A stretch of DNA of 64,000 nucleotides, taken from contig OX365953.1 in NCBI GenBank assembly GCA_947247005.1, positions 8,995,001 through 9,059,000 of the forward strand, written 5' to 3'. How positions within the stretch are numbered: position 1 is the first letter of the stretch; each line of letters starts with the position of its first letter. A program made the position numbers and the translations under genes. The notes below the pieces were generated by a model. That model did no database searches. It saw only the letters and a program-made list of their open reading frames with translations, and was not told where the DNA came from. Positions 1-11,202 of this stretch are shown in pieces. This DNA comes from Spisula solida. Lineage: Eukaryota > Mollusca > Bivalvia > Venerida > Mactridae.

Positions 1-70
1 AATGGACGAGATAAAAATGCATATACACTGTAGTGTATTGTGGTAATTAATAACATTCAATGAAATATAC

Positions 71-300
71 CTGTTCGTCAGAACGACCACCTGGATATTC
101 GTAAAATCTCAAATTAACTGTGATCTGGGTACCAAGATCCTGGTTGGCGTACTGCCAAACTGTTAGGGTACCAGTACCGTCAAATCTTCCGGCGTTACTA
201 ACGTTAACTACGTTTCCATTGTTACCAATGGAGATGCGATATCCGGCGGAATCCTCGATTTCTCGACCGTTGAAGTTGATCCAGAGTTCGGGCTGACAAG
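71..300 (-). CDS. Exon 5: start of laminin-G-like domain
   Basis: The 230-bp exon enters in phase 1 after acceptor tgtcttcttgtag and leaves in phase 0 at donor gtatat. It contains a WINFNG start, a beta-rich stretch, then RFDGTGTLTVWQYANQDLG, in the style of the LamG/ConA fold. The rest of the domain must lie before the window start. The tandem arrangement (chitin-binding, chitin-binding, LG) is the reason for comparing it with Pif. Confidence 0.65.
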
Positions 301-3300
301 CTACAAGAAGACAATGGAACACTCATGAAAGAAATTGTCCAATGACTCTGATTTCAAATTTCAATATCGCCATTGTCTAGGTGTACTCAAAAACACTCGT
401 TTTAGAAGTTTTACTAGTATATAAACATGGCGAACTTAATTTAAATATCTTAAACATATTTTTCATTTGTGGATGTGATATTCGAGTGATATAATGCCTT
501 TAGTATTCATATTGATGGGCGATCATGCGTACGGTTCCTCCGTGCAGTGTATATTAAGGTTCGAATACCTCTATCGGTCGTAAGTACAAAATCGATATTT
601 TGAGAAAACAATAAAAAACTGTCTGAAAACTATTGTTACTTATGGAAAAACAAGCTTTTTAAATATCGGTTTGGTCAACATGACCAGTTCCGATTTTCAT
701 GAAAATAGGCTCATAAGAGGCGCCCTGTAATGCAGATTGCAAACATGCATGAGTCTTATAAAGTCTTAAGTAGCACTAACGGCCTTCCCATTCTAAGCCA
801 GCGATATAATTTTTATTGTTATGTAAATACATGTACAATGTAATACTTACTGTAGATCTGGTTGGGATCGAGGTCGTGACAAGCACAGGATTCTGGATTA
901 AATAATGTTCCCATAGGACATCGTCGTGTTATCCACACATCGTGTATAAACTCTTCATACATGTGCCTGTCAGGTTGGGGACGTAATGTACAAGCTGAAA
1001 AAGATAAATAAATTACATATCACATTTACAAATGTAGTTCCGTATGACTAGCCTGAGAGTGGCTCATATTATAAGATTGATAAACTTTAGATAAATTCTT
1101 AACGTATTTTCAAACGTGGATACGGTGTAACGCCCCACTCAAACGTTACAAACGTTTGTCAAAATGTTCGTCACTTATTGTGGTTACACAAAATATGCCC
1201 CCCCCCCCCTGAGGGGGGAGCAAAGCCCTTTCTGGCTCACGGTCAAATAGCAAATTTCCGTCGGGATCAGTTATTTTTATGATGTCTCATATTACAAATA
1301 TCAAAAATTGAAATATATTGCAAAACAAAAACAATTGCACAATGTGGTCATGTTCACAACATATTTGGAACTATTTCCTCGTGTACTCACGTGGTCTGGT
1401 GGTAGACACAGGGGCTGTTACAAATGTATTTGTATTTGGATTTGTGATTGCTGCTTCTATTGGTCCAAAACGCCCACCATCAATGGTTCCCATTCCTTGT
1501 AATTCTATAGGTGCTGAAGTAAAAACAATCATATGGAAATTACACTTTTTATTCATACGTTTTATTTGAAATATTAGAGAGGTTGCGGAAGTCAACGTGT
1601 ACGTCTACGTGAATACTACTTTTGCGTGTCACGTCATCCAGGTATGTGTAGTTTCTACAAGTAACGGGCGTGTGACAGACGAATCATCATGTGTACTATG
1701 TCACACAGGTATTCGCATGCACGGGAAACCCAATAATTAATCGCCCGTGTTTTCATTGAGTTTATATAAACACTCATATATAATTCACGAATAAATCATG
1801 TTACAACTGTCATGTGATGTTACACGCACACGTTGTGTTTCGCAAGCCAGTTTTAATTGTAACGTGTACGTATACATGTAACGGTATCTACACGTACACG
1901 TAGTCGTACACGTTCGCAACCTCTCTATTTGCAAAAATGCACCACGCTGCCTATGTGTAAAGCCGTGTTATCTATTCGATAATACTAGTATCCGCTGGAG
2001 TGATGCACGAGTAGTCGAATTGACATGGACTTTTTAGATGTCAAAATGATGAAATGACCGCACTAGCGCCTGTGTTACTTTTCAGAGGTGAAATTTTGGT
2101 TATAGTTTTAGTTATTATACACTCATCCAACCATGTCGTTGTTTTTGTCGCCACTCCTGCGTGAAGAACCCTTTAGTATGTTCATGTCCAGATTTTATTT
2201 TTCAGTATATTTTCAACATGTATGCATTTGGTCAGAAATGACCAAGTGCCGCCCCGATCTCCCGAAGCATCTCAAGTAGAAATCTCAACTCATATTGAGA
2301 TGTTGCTAAATTCTAAGTTTGAATTAGAGAAAAATCTGAAGTTTCAGCTCTTGACATTAATATTTCTGTTAAGTGATGCTAATTTTGAGTCCAGCCTCCC
2401 ATGGAAATTAACATAAAGACACATGCAAATATTTGAGATGAGATCTTGCTCAGATTGAGATGCTTAGGGAGATCGGGGCCTGGCCGAGATTAGACACAGG
2501 GACTGCTTAATCAGTACTTAACTAAACATATACATGTACATGAAAGTGATAAAATGGCTCACATCTGTTGATTGGATTGTCGACCCATCCGCACCCACAT
2601 TGGTTGTAATCAAATAATGTGTTTTCTGGGCACGGGAACTGTCTGTTACCCTGGAAGGGCGCATTGACTTGGAACATGCGTGGGTTCCCTTCAACTGCGT
2701 TTAGTAGACATCCAGCTGCAATGGCAAAAGAAATATGATTATATTGTAAAATGTGAGAATAGACATCTATCATGAAAAGCGTCACTAATTAATACTAACA
2801 ACGTTAGCACCTCGTTCATGACAGTTTGTCCTTTTTTTCTTTCTTTTGGCAGTTATGATTAAGTATTTTATGTAAACTGCATTGTTCTTCATGATTAACT
2901 ACATATCTCTTTTAAGTGAATCAACTTTGCAACATTGCTGTAGATCATGTCAGTTTGAGGCAATGCAATTCTTACTTCTTTACACCTGCATTACTGCAAA
3001 GTCCTTATATTTCGAGTGATTGATGTTTCGTTGATTTCGTTGTTAAAGTCGACCACGAAGTATAATGCCCACGATTTATCAAACTTCCAAATACATAACA
3101 TGATTTTACCCCTCCATGTTTTTAATCCACGAATTTACGAACTTACGAAATTGTACTATACCAAAGTACACGAGCTTTAATTACGACGAAAATATAATTT
3201 TTATGACTTTACGGTCGTATGTAAGTCATGTAATAAGATCTCTCAATTCATCATGGCGATGGGTATCAGTGTTACCATCATGAAAGAGGTGTCGAAGAGG

Positions 3301-6300
3301 TTGATATTTTGTTATGAGGGTTATTTATATAGCTTTAAGTAATATAGCGTGCTTTTTGTATTGTTTCATCTAAAAATGAAACATATGCTGCATGAAGTAA
3401 AACACCAATCACCCTATAATAGAACACTAAGAATACATTAATACGAACATCCATCCGAATTAGTCAAACAAGGCAGTTTGTGTTAGGTCAACCAATGCAG
3501 TTTGTGTTAGGTCAACCAATGCAGTTTGTGTTGGGTCAACCAAGGCAGTTTGTGTTGGGTCTAAGTATCATCAAGATAATAGAAAGCATTTGTTTCTTAA
3601 CAAACTGCTGTCAAACTACCAGAGCGAGTTCAGTTGTCCTACTAGAGTTAACTCTAGTGACGTAAGAATCTAAAAATAAACTAACTCTAAACGAAAAGAG
3701 TTAAACTACAATGTTAACAAACATGGCGGACATGTGGAACTACAGAAATTAGAATGGTCCGTTCGGCATTTATACGTGATTCGTAAGAAATTGTCCGAGG
3801 TGTCCCGATTGGAACTACAACAACACAGCCTCGCAGCGGGGTTGAACTCTAGTACACTCGAGTACAAACGAGGGTTGGAACTCGACTCGTTTTGCAGCAA
3901 CTCTAGTTAATCGAGTTTACCCTAGTAAGTCAGCTGAACTCGCTCTCAGTTAATACCACTAAGGGGAACAGCAGAAAGTGGCCCTTGTTGACAGATGGGT
4001 TCTCTTAACATGCCATTGAAGATGATCTAATGAAAGATAAAAGAGGCGGTCTTAATAGATAGGTCTTTGTTCGCACGTGGGTCTTTAATTAACTCAGGTT
4101 AGACTGTGGTCGTTTTTTTTAAAAAATATTACGGTAGAAAAATACAGTTTAGCATTGTTATACATTAATTAATTTTTAATTTATATAATACATTATAATT
4201 TTGGACTAATACACGCGTTATACTTCTAGTAATTACTCTGCAACTATTCTGGGACCGAGAGGTAAATTGCATTTCTTACTTAATTCCAGTGCAACTGTCG
4301 ATGACATACCGGTTAAATAGAGCTACCAGCCTTCTTAGACAAAAGCATAATAAAACCATTGAAGCACAACATCCAATGGCGCCCGGAGTTACTTAGTTTG
4401 ATAACATGATTTATATATAAATACGGGCATTCACAATAGAAGAATATACCAAAAGTGCATAAAGAACTCTAAAAAGATTATTCATTTATCAGTGAGTTTT
4501 TAGTACTGCTTGATACATTTAGAGCAGATGGAGACAATGACGCCAGTCCTGGCCTAATACATCGGTTACTAATGCTGCGGAGACCATATTCAAACATCAG
4601 CAGCTAAATGTTATAATGGATGCAATTACGTCTATGCCACATGCCAACACTTTGTTTTAAACATTACATACTGCTGTCAACAGTGCCATGGTAAACATCC
4701 ATAATTTTGTAACCAAATCACGTATTATGACTACAGTTGTATAATTATATAGTTTAAATGTATGTTAAATATGCTTATATACAGAAAGTATACAAACTAT
4801 ATCACGACATTGCGTGACTTTGGATTTGCATTTTCACAATTATAACTGGTATAAGTTTATCAAAATATGGGTGTAGCTTCTTTCTGGCTTGACTTGTAAA
4901 TCAGACAATGCTGTACCAAACCCATTATGCAGTAAACACTTATGACGTCAAAATCCTAATAAATCTCATCCGTTTCGAAATTATTTTTGAAAAAAAACAT
5001 ATTATTTATTTCAAAATAAAATAATAAATAATTCAACATTAGTTTATTTCGTACAATTTATTCCTGTGTGTATATGACATAGCGCGTACCACAAACGTGT
5101 TTATCATGTCATCATGTCTAAACCACAGAATAACATGGCTCCTGACAGGTGGGCGTGGTCAACTACAGCCGTACAAGCACCCATACACTGTCGTTTTATA
5201 CTATACCACACGTAACTTTGATGAGAAATCAACGTATAATCAAAGACATTGCACTATTGCATATTTCTTTTATTATTTCAATCATAATCGGTCAATCAAG
5301 TCTTCCCGACTTTAGTAAAATTTGCACTTACAGTAGCATTCGAACCCATACAGGTCAAAGCTTCCTGTTCAGTAATTTCAACTTGCAAATCACACACCCG
5401 AACTCACTTTGCAGTAAATGTATATAAATGGAACTTATGAACTATAGTCAATATATACCCATTAAAATACCGGTTACAAGTAACATTTTAATACATGATA
5501 TCTAGGCATAGTGTCCGTTGACAAATAAGGTGCATAGTGACCTTTGCAGATATTAGCATACCCGGTATTTCATAACCCTGGTCTTTGATCGCAGACAGTC
5601 TTGAACATCGTTTTTACTGTATATGTTGACCTTTCTTTATAAGCATACGTTATAGTTAAAATGTTAAAGAGTGGCTGAACGTCTGAACTGCTGAAAGCAG
5701 CCCCCGAAAATTGGTATATTTGCTAAACTTATAAGAGTATGCCTACGGATATGCACGAGAAAAGGTGATAACTAACGTTCTAACGCACGTCACTGAGCAT
5801 GTTTGTCAGCAAAGTACATGTATTGACTAATAGTTGTTGTGTTTGTTGGTTTTTGGAGAAACAGTAGTTATTATTGTTACTTTCATACCACGGACCTACT
5901 ATCATGATTGATGATGATTTTATGTGGCTTTACGAATACCTACTATTTCCCATAGTCTTCACCTCAGCCATTGGTTGGTTTTGTGTTTGTTTTTCTCCGT
6001 TTTTAATGGTTTGGTCATAGGTAATTGTTGGCTAGGTTGCCTAGTCATTTTTTGGTTTAACAATTTATCGGCCAGTATAAGTATGTTTGCAACCAAATAG
6101 CAACTTCACGAAAATAACACATTAGTATGGTCAACCAGGGAGTCGAACTTAGAACTATCGGCTGTGAATCTAGCACTCTCATCACTCTGTTTTTGTCTGG
6201 TTCTCGAGCTTACGGACATTCTTTCTCAAGTGAAATTGTGCTCCTTCTTTTGTTTTATTGCACCGCACAAGCAACTTTGCATCCCTCAAGTAATCGAATT

Positions 6301-9300
6301 AACATAATCTATAAATAGCCTATTCTGCTATTGTTTCGCAACCTACATCGTCGTCTGAGGCTGTACGGCACCACAGATGACGGGCGTAGTACCGAACGAC
6401 CGAGTTAATGGGTGCCTGTCGACGAACGTGTGAAATACGATAGCTTAAAGGTAAACAATAATTAAACATTATATCACGGCGGGCGTTGTCAGTTTTTGCA
6501 TCACGCCACCTGACCTGTAACGGCTCGAATTTGTCGTCTAGAACGCGTCATGACACATTAGCAACTATAAAAAATGTAAACATGTAAATTAAATTCATGT
6601 TATAATCTACTGAATGTTGAAAATTACAATAAAAACGACTTTTCGCTGACAAGTTATGCTAATACTTGAATTCCTAATCTAAATATATAATGAATATATT
6701 ATTATGTTTATCTACAAAATATTTTTAAATAAACCCAAAGAAAAGCAGATGGTGACAGTTCACATGAGATGTCATTACCCCAATATTTTTGGAATTTGAC
6801 GTCATTTGTATTACGTAGATTAAAATTAGGTGCGTTTTATGAATTATAAATTGCCGATAAATTACATTAACGTTTAGAACGAATAATACGCCTTTATGAT
6901 AATGTACGTAATTCCTAGAAATATGTATAATAAAACATGTTACAACGGTACGTCACGAATTTATGTAAATGAAGGAATTCTCAGCATGTGTTAGCATAAA
7001 AGATGGACATATTTATCTGAATGTAAATATTATACTCTGCTAAATGTATCTTTTACTCTTTCACGTTACTGTAATTTATTAGCATATTAAGTTCTATATA
7101 TTTGTTTTATTTTGATCTTTTTCATAACCATGTCACTTTTGTTAGAGTAAACAATTTTTGAGCGAGCCATTGCAAATGAACGGTCGTCACTAGGATATTT
7201 CAAAAGGGTTGGTTTATTTGCTTTTATTTATCCTTGCCACCGGAAATCCATATGGGAGATGTCCCCAGGATGTTTAGTCACTTTAGTTCTTGGGGGATAG
7301 TGCATGATACAGCAAATGCCCCAGTTCCAGAAGCATCCCTGATTCTTTTACGTGCCAATGTAAAGCATCATACACGGGACCTCGCTAAATGTCTCGTCTT
7401 AGTTATGTTGGGTGGGAAACACTGAAAAACATTTCTATTTTTGACCGTCTGCAGGAGGGATCGAACCCAACAACCTTCGGATCAGTAGTCAGTAGCTGTT
7501 ACCACTGAACCACTTGTCCATCCAAAGGGATAGTGAAATATGGTCTTAAAAAGGTGACGGTGGTAGAGGTAGTGCTACCCCTCCTGCTGACGTAGGTAGT
7601 GGCTCAGTGCTCATAAGAACATTGTAAAATGCATTAAATTTGTTTGTCTGATAGTGTGCGAGCTAAAAAGAATGGGTTCTATCTCTGCAGCCTACAACGC
7701 CGACTCGTTCTATTCTTATTCTTATAAGCCTATAAATGTATTGTGCAAGCGAAGCATTGATTGTGTAGTTGTAAGTCACACAAATTGTTCTCTATTTGAT
7801 ACTATTCACTGATAAACTATGTGATTATTGTGCGAGCGAAGCGAGCCATAAAAATGCATCATTGATTTTAGCTTCATACAACACAATCTAGTTTTCTACC
7901 TTTAAGTAATTGTGCGAGCGAAGCGAGTCAGAAAATGCATTGGTTGTCTGAGCTGCATGTCCCACTAACTCGTTCTCTACTTATTACTATTCACTTATAA
8001 AGTTATTAAAATGAAAAGGTCGTAAGTACAAAATCGATATTTTGAGAAAACAAGAAAAAACTGTCTGAAAACTAGATCTACTCTTTACTTATTGAAAAAA
8101 AGGCTTTTCCAACTTCTGTTTGGTCAACACGACCGGTTCCGATTTTCATGAAAATAGGCTCATAAGAAGCGTCTTGAGATGCAGCTTTCAAATATGTATG
8201 AGTCTGATAGACTTAGCGGCATATAGAGTATACATGCATATATGCCATTATATAGAAGATAGGGTAAGACACGATTTGTACCAATATATCGCTGGCTAAT
8301 AAGAATGATAAGGTCATAAGTGCGACCTTATACGATGCATTCATAGTTGAAATATGAGCCTATTTTATGAAAATCGGAGCAGGTCATGTTGACAAAACTA
8401 ATGTTAAAAAAGCTTGTTTTTCAATAAGTACAGAGTAAGTAGTTTTCAGACAGTTTTCTCAAAATAACGATTTTGTACTTACACGACCTTCTAAATCTAA
8501 GCCAGCAATATAACAATACATACAAAGGTGAGATAGGTCGAATAAGACTAGCGCCAATATATAACAATACGGACTACACATGCATATGTGCACGATTGTT
8601 TTGATAGTTCGTATATTTCTCAGTGATGGATTTAAAGTATTTATAGAAAATAAGCTTTAAACATTCTGATTTTCCGCGATTTTATGACAAAAGTCCTATT
8701 TTTTCTGGACCACCTTACGTATAGATACTATGAAGGGAGCCTCTGTCTAGCTAAAATAATTTCCACCTGTTAATTACAACGTTTCTACACGTAACACACA
8801 CCTATAGACAGGAATATCAACTGCCATAATTACGTCACTTACAAATATATATACGAGGGGTGATCAATAAATTCCAGAAATAATGCCCTTATTTTTCTTT
8901 ATCGACCATAGAAACATTGAATCCAGCTTGCACCATGAAATACGCCAAGAACGAGTTTGTAGTTTAATGACGTGTTTGTAATGACGTCATGATGAGATTG
9001 TACCGACCGATGTTACCATGGTAACATCACAAGTTCTTTTTTTCTCCTTTTTTCTTGGATCCAATATGGTTAAGTTTTTTTTTGTCTAAAACGTCATTCT
9101 AGATTCTGTAACTATCTGATCAACTTTAAGCAATAGTGGTCTTGTAATAAAAATTTGGATAAGATCTTTTATAAGCAAAACATTATGCAATTTTCAGGGA
9201 ATATTATGATCACCCCTCGTACATGTAGGATAGACTAGATCTATCATAAAACCAGGAATGTACTTACGATTTCCCTGTTGGGCCGTTATGTATGTCACAC

Positions 9301-9328
9301 ACGAAATGATTGACAGGACTCGAAGCAT
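71..9328 (-). CDS. Secreted chitin-binding / laminin-G-like protein, Pif/BMSP-like (five exons, 3' incomplete)
   Basis: Exons in transcript order are 9328-9268, 2715-2563, 1513-1391, 994-851 and 300-71; the gene continues beyond position 1. All have GT-AG borders and all four joins keep phase 1. The product opens with a hydrophobic signal peptide (MLRVLSIISCVTYITA), so it should be secreted. Two modules follow with the same spacing C-x(23-25)-C-x10-C-x-C and the core CP-x-(G/N)-TLF, resembling peritrophin-type chitin-binding domains. They are separated by a Thr/Pro-rich linker exon. The last visible exon looks like the start of a laminin-G/concanavalin-like domain (INFNG, RFDGTGTLTVW). This order resembles molluscan Pif/BMSP shell-matrix proteins, which is family knowledge and not proven here. 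Binding chitin in an extracellular matrix is inferred. Additional exons could lie in the 6.5-kb first intron, although the present join is already in frame. Confidence 0.72.
575..806. mobile_element. MITE family 1, copy A (GGTCGTAAGTACAAAAT element)
   Basis: One of six related copies in the window. The consensus begins near a cgctggcttagaattagaag terminus, continues with GGTCGTAAGTACAAAATC, includes TTTTCATGAAAATAGGCTC in the middle, and ends with an inverted terminus. No coding potential is seen. This copy lies in the last visible intron of the chitin-binding gene. Confidence 0.7.
851..994 (-). CDS. Exon 4: second chitin-binding-like module
   Basis: The 144-bp exon is phase 1-1 with donor gtaagtatta. 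It has the pattern C-x23-C-x10-C-x-C and the motif RRCPMGTLFNPESCACHD, matching exon 2 in cysteine spacing and in the CP-x2-TLF core. This is the most recognisable chitin-binding-type segment in the gene. Confidence 0.78.
1391..1513 (-). CDS. Exon 3: Thr/Pro/Asn-rich linker
   Basis: The 123-bp exon is phase 1-1, with acceptor tttttacttcag and an excellent donor gtgagtacac. It encodes a cysteine-free segment rich in Gly, Thr, Asn and Pro (for example NPNTNTFVTAPVSTTRP), probably a flexible and possibly O-glycosylated spacer between the two cysteine modules. A 351-bp MITE (1576-1926) sits in the intron 63 bp upstream of this exon. Confidence 0.65.
1576..1926. mobile_element. MITE with AGAGAGGTTGCG terminal inverted repeats
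   Basis: The left end AGAGAGGTTGCGGAA and the reverse complement of the right end AGAGAGGTTGCGAACG match, and similarity continues inward through CGTGTACG and CTACGTG. The interior is rich in ACGTGTACG-type words and has no open frame. It is intronic in the chitin-binding gene. Confidence 0.65.
2251..2480. mobile_element. MITE family 2, copy 1 (CCCCGATCTCCC termini)
   Basis: The left end CCCCGATCTCCCGAAGCATC is the inverse of the right end GATGCTTAGGGAGATCGGGG. A second copy occurs at 49549-49800. The interior carries ATCTCAACTCA/TTGAGAT words and is non-coding. It sits in the intron just downstream of exon 2 of the chitin-binding gene. Confidence 0.75.
2563..2715 (-). CDS. Exon 2: first chitin-binding-like module
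   Basis: The 153-bp exon is symmetric (phase 1-1), with acceptor ttgccattgcag and donor gtgagc. It carries four cysteines in the pattern C-x25-C-x10-C-x-C and the motif FPCPENTLFDYNQCGCGW. The same spacing recurs in exon 4, which supports a duplicated module. Canonical peritrophin-A domains have six cysteines, so this is a reduced or divergent form. Confidence 0.75.
2800..7200. other. Non-coding intronic stretch without recognised features (apart from 3472-3562)
   Basis: This is AT-rich sequence inside the long first intron of the chitin-binding gene. Frames are frequently stopped, and no domain, TIR pair or strong tandem repeat was recognised. A tRNA-like remnant (minus strand, B-box-like agttcgactccc) may lie at about 6125-6210 but is too weak to call. 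Confidence 0.5.
3472..3562. repeat. 24-bp tandem repeat, about four units
   Basis: The unit is close to GCAGTTTGTGTTAGGTCAACCAAT and repeats about four times. Because 24 is a multiple of three it yields a short repetitive open frame (LGQPMQFV), which is not taken as a gene. Confidence 0.8.
7205..7535 (-). mobile_element. tRNA-derived SINE-like element
   Basis: On the minus strand the sequence opens near 7530 with a tRNA-like head, including an A-box-like TGGTTCAGTGGTAACAG and a B-box-like GGGTTCGATCCC. A tRNA-unrelated body runs toward 7205. The 5' and 3' acceptor halves do not pair, so it is not a functional tRNA gene. A 63-codon open frame on the other strand is incidental. Confidence 0.5.
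7735..7990. repeat. Imperfect direct repeats around TTGTGCGAGCGAAGCGAG
   Basis: Three copies of ATTGTGC(A/G)AGCGAAGC occur near 7741, 7830 and 7908, each followed by a related stretch ending in (T)ACT-ATTCACT-TATAAA-type words. This reads as a degenerate tandem repeat with an 80-90 bp unit. No function is inferred. Confidence 0.5.
8016..8216. mobile_element. MITE family 1, copy B (head-to-head with copy C)
   Basis: Forward copy beginning AAGGTCGTAAGTACAAAATC, continuing through TTTTCATGAAAATAGGCTC and GATGCAGCTTTCAAATATG. The next copy starts about 70 bp later in the opposite orientation. Confidence 0.7.
8286..8512. mobile_element. MITE family 1, copy C (inverted)
   Basis: Complete element bounded by ATATCGCTGGCTAATAAG at the left and CTTCTAAATCTAAGCCAGC at the right, giving inverted termini. 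The internal sequence matches the other family members in reverse orientation. This is the best-preserved pair of termini in the window. Confidence 0.75.
8852..9221. mobile_element. Mariner-type MITE with TACGAGGGGTGATCA termini
   Basis: TACGAGGGGTGATCAATAA at the left is matched by TTATGATCACCCCTCGTA at the right, and TA dinucleotides flank both ends as expected for Tc1/mariner insertion. The 370-bp interior has no transposase frame, so this is a non-autonomous deletion derivative. Confidence 0.8.
9268..9328 (-). CDS. Exon 1 of chitin-binding/LG-like gene: signal peptide
   Basis: The start ATG is at 9328-9326 and the exon ends at 9268 before a strong donor (gtaagtacatt), leaving one base of a codon (phase 1). 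It encodes about 20 residues with a basic N-terminus, a hydrophobic core and small residues before QQGN, which fits a cleavable signal peptide. A pyrimidine-rich acceptor ends at 9336, just 5' of the ATG, so an untranslated upstream exon is likely; it was not located. Confidence 0.65.
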
Positions 9329-9349
9329 AATTAGTCTGAAATTAAAATA

Positions 9350-10100
9350 AAAAGTAATTAAAACATCATCTTAATTATAGAAGCTGAAGTAAGAATGGAT
9401 TCCTCTGTAGGAAATATCTATTCTTGGATGTTAATGTTTGAAGGCATAAATGTGGAGTGATTGATTTCAATGGCACCAGGAAATGACGTCATGATTAGGC
9501 ATGCGCATTGCATCTCTTTGCATCAGCTGAATTTCACTGTATAAATATGTGTCTGTAATTTAGGGGAGTATTTATTTTTTTGGGTTTTGGTCAATTTTAT
9601 TTTAATAGCTCGAAAAAGAATAAATTACAAACAAGTTCTAGGGCTTTTTCAAAGACTACCTTAACAATTGGTAAAGTTTGTAACCAAAACATCGTTAAGT
9701 CAGAATACCACTTTTTATAATGTTGTTCTTTATATAGACAATTGAGATCTCAATACTTCAAAAACACATCATGGGTATAAATAAGTTTGCAATTATTCTT
9801 TCTTCTAAAAACAAGAAGGTACTTGTTAATACAGTGAAAGTTTTTTTCCGCTCTATGAAATTGAGACAGGAAAGACTGTCAATGATTGCTGCTTTGTAAT
9901 ATCTCTTAAATATCTCAATACTGTTATTCACAATTGGTATGGTAATTGAACTACATTTGTACTTTGGTATAACTGTATAATATGCAGAAAAGAGAGAACA
10001 ATAAACAATAAACAAGAGAATATAGTCAATTTAAACGTATGGACGTCTATAGTCTGGTTGTTTCACATAATTGTTATACAAGTGGTTATAATTATCATTT
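9350..10100. other. No supported feature
   Basis: AT-rich DNA just upstream of the chitin-binding gene's coding start. Its promoter or first untranslated exon should lie here, but no convincing TATA box or initiator could be chosen. The minus-strand open frame at 9758-10015 shows no protein-like character. Confidence 0.4.
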
Positions 10101-10103
10101 TCA

Positions 10104-10336
10104 AAAATAAATAAATATACCTGATTTATATAGCGCCCTTTCCACGCGAGCGCACGTTCAAAGGCACTTTACATTATTGTGTTGCAGCCACAAGGGCGCA
10201 GGTACATCCTCTACCGGTCAGATATAGAGGGAAATATTATAAACATTTCAGAAATGTCAAGTTCCGATGCCAGGGATTGAACACACGACCTCTGGATTGA
10301 CAGCCCAGTGCGTTACCACTGAGCTAAATCCGCTTA
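10104..10336 (-). mobile_element. SINE family 1, copy 1 (tRNA-derived, GCGCTATATAAAT tail)
   Basis: On the minus strand the head reads AGCGGATTTAGCTCAGTGGT, with an A box, a GTCGTGTGTTCAATCCCTGG B box, and a 3' tail ending GGGCGCTATATAAATCAGG followed by TATTTATTTATT. Copies 2 and 3 are at 48384-48760 and 53308-53768; this one is shorter because part of the body is missing. The acceptor arms do not pair, so it is a retroposon and not a tRNA. Confidence 0.75.
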
Positions 10337-10436
10337 TACAAGTAATTTTAAGGAATACATTTTATATCATATAGAATACATGCACAAACATACATACATG
10401 TATAGACACATACATGAAATATGACACATATAATAA

Positions 10437-10772
10437 TCTGTAAGACACAGATCAGCTTTTTGTAAATTTAGATGTGGAGTTGCTCCAATACGCTTTGAGA
10501 CAGGGCGATATGAAGGCTTACCCTTAGCCGAACGTGTTTGTCAGTACTGTCAAGTTTTAGAAGATGAAGCACATGTTCTTTTAAATTGTAATTTGTACAC
10601 TGATTTAAGAAATGTCCTGTTGGAACAGGTTGCTACTATTTATCCAGAATTTTATTCTCTTAATGATAGTAATAAACTAAGGGTTCTTCTTACAGAGAAG
10701 AGTGTTTTAAGAATTTGTGCCAAAACCTGCATTATGATTTTGCAAAAAAGACAATTTTATCTGTGTAAATAA
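10437..10772 (+). pseudogene. LINE ORF2 C-terminal fragment with CCHC zinc knuckle
   Basis: A 111-codon open stretch ends at TAA 10770-10772. It contains RSAFCKFRCGVAPI and RFETGRYEG, then the knuckle C-x2-C-x7-H-x4-C (within VCQYCQVLEDEAHVLLNC). This is the C-terminus found after the reverse transcriptase in many CR1/Jockey-like LINEs. There is no RT domain upstream, so the element is 5'-truncated. About 430 bp of 3' UTR follow. Confidence 0.75.
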
Positions 10773-11202
10773 TGTATTTGTATCTTTTTTATTTTTTATT
10801 CTTGTAGTTTTAGTGACATCTAAGAGACTGTTGTTAATCAGTTCATCTACGGTCTGACCGGGGTGATAAATGATTTATTAAAATGTTTTTTATTAGCGCA
10901 CTAGTGCCCCACTTACAATTATCAGTTTCTTAAATAATAATTAATTTAGCAGTATTTTAATACAACGCGTTGACGACAGTCTCTTAGTTTTACATATGTA
11001 AATATTGTTCATTACTAATGTAATCGTATTTTTTGGAGAACTAGATATGGAATTATGATAATTAGATTATTATATGATTATCATACGTCTCCTATAATTC
11101 AAGATTGAATGGTTGTGTACTTTGTTTTACCTGTTACGTTAAATGTGTTTGTTATATGTATGTACATAAATGAGACGAAAATAAAAAATATATATATATA
11201 AT
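10773..11202 (+). mobile_element. 3' UTR of the truncated LINE, ending in an AT-rich tail
   Basis: Untranslated sequence follows the ORF2 fragment and ends at GAGACGAAAATAAAAAATAT then (TA)n, a LINE-type 3' terminus. Together with 10437-10772 it makes one 5'-truncated insertion of about 770 bp. Confidence 0.55.

Noticed and set aside
7234..7425. 63-codon plus-strand frame
   Set aside because: It is the antisense of the SINE-like element at 7205-7535.
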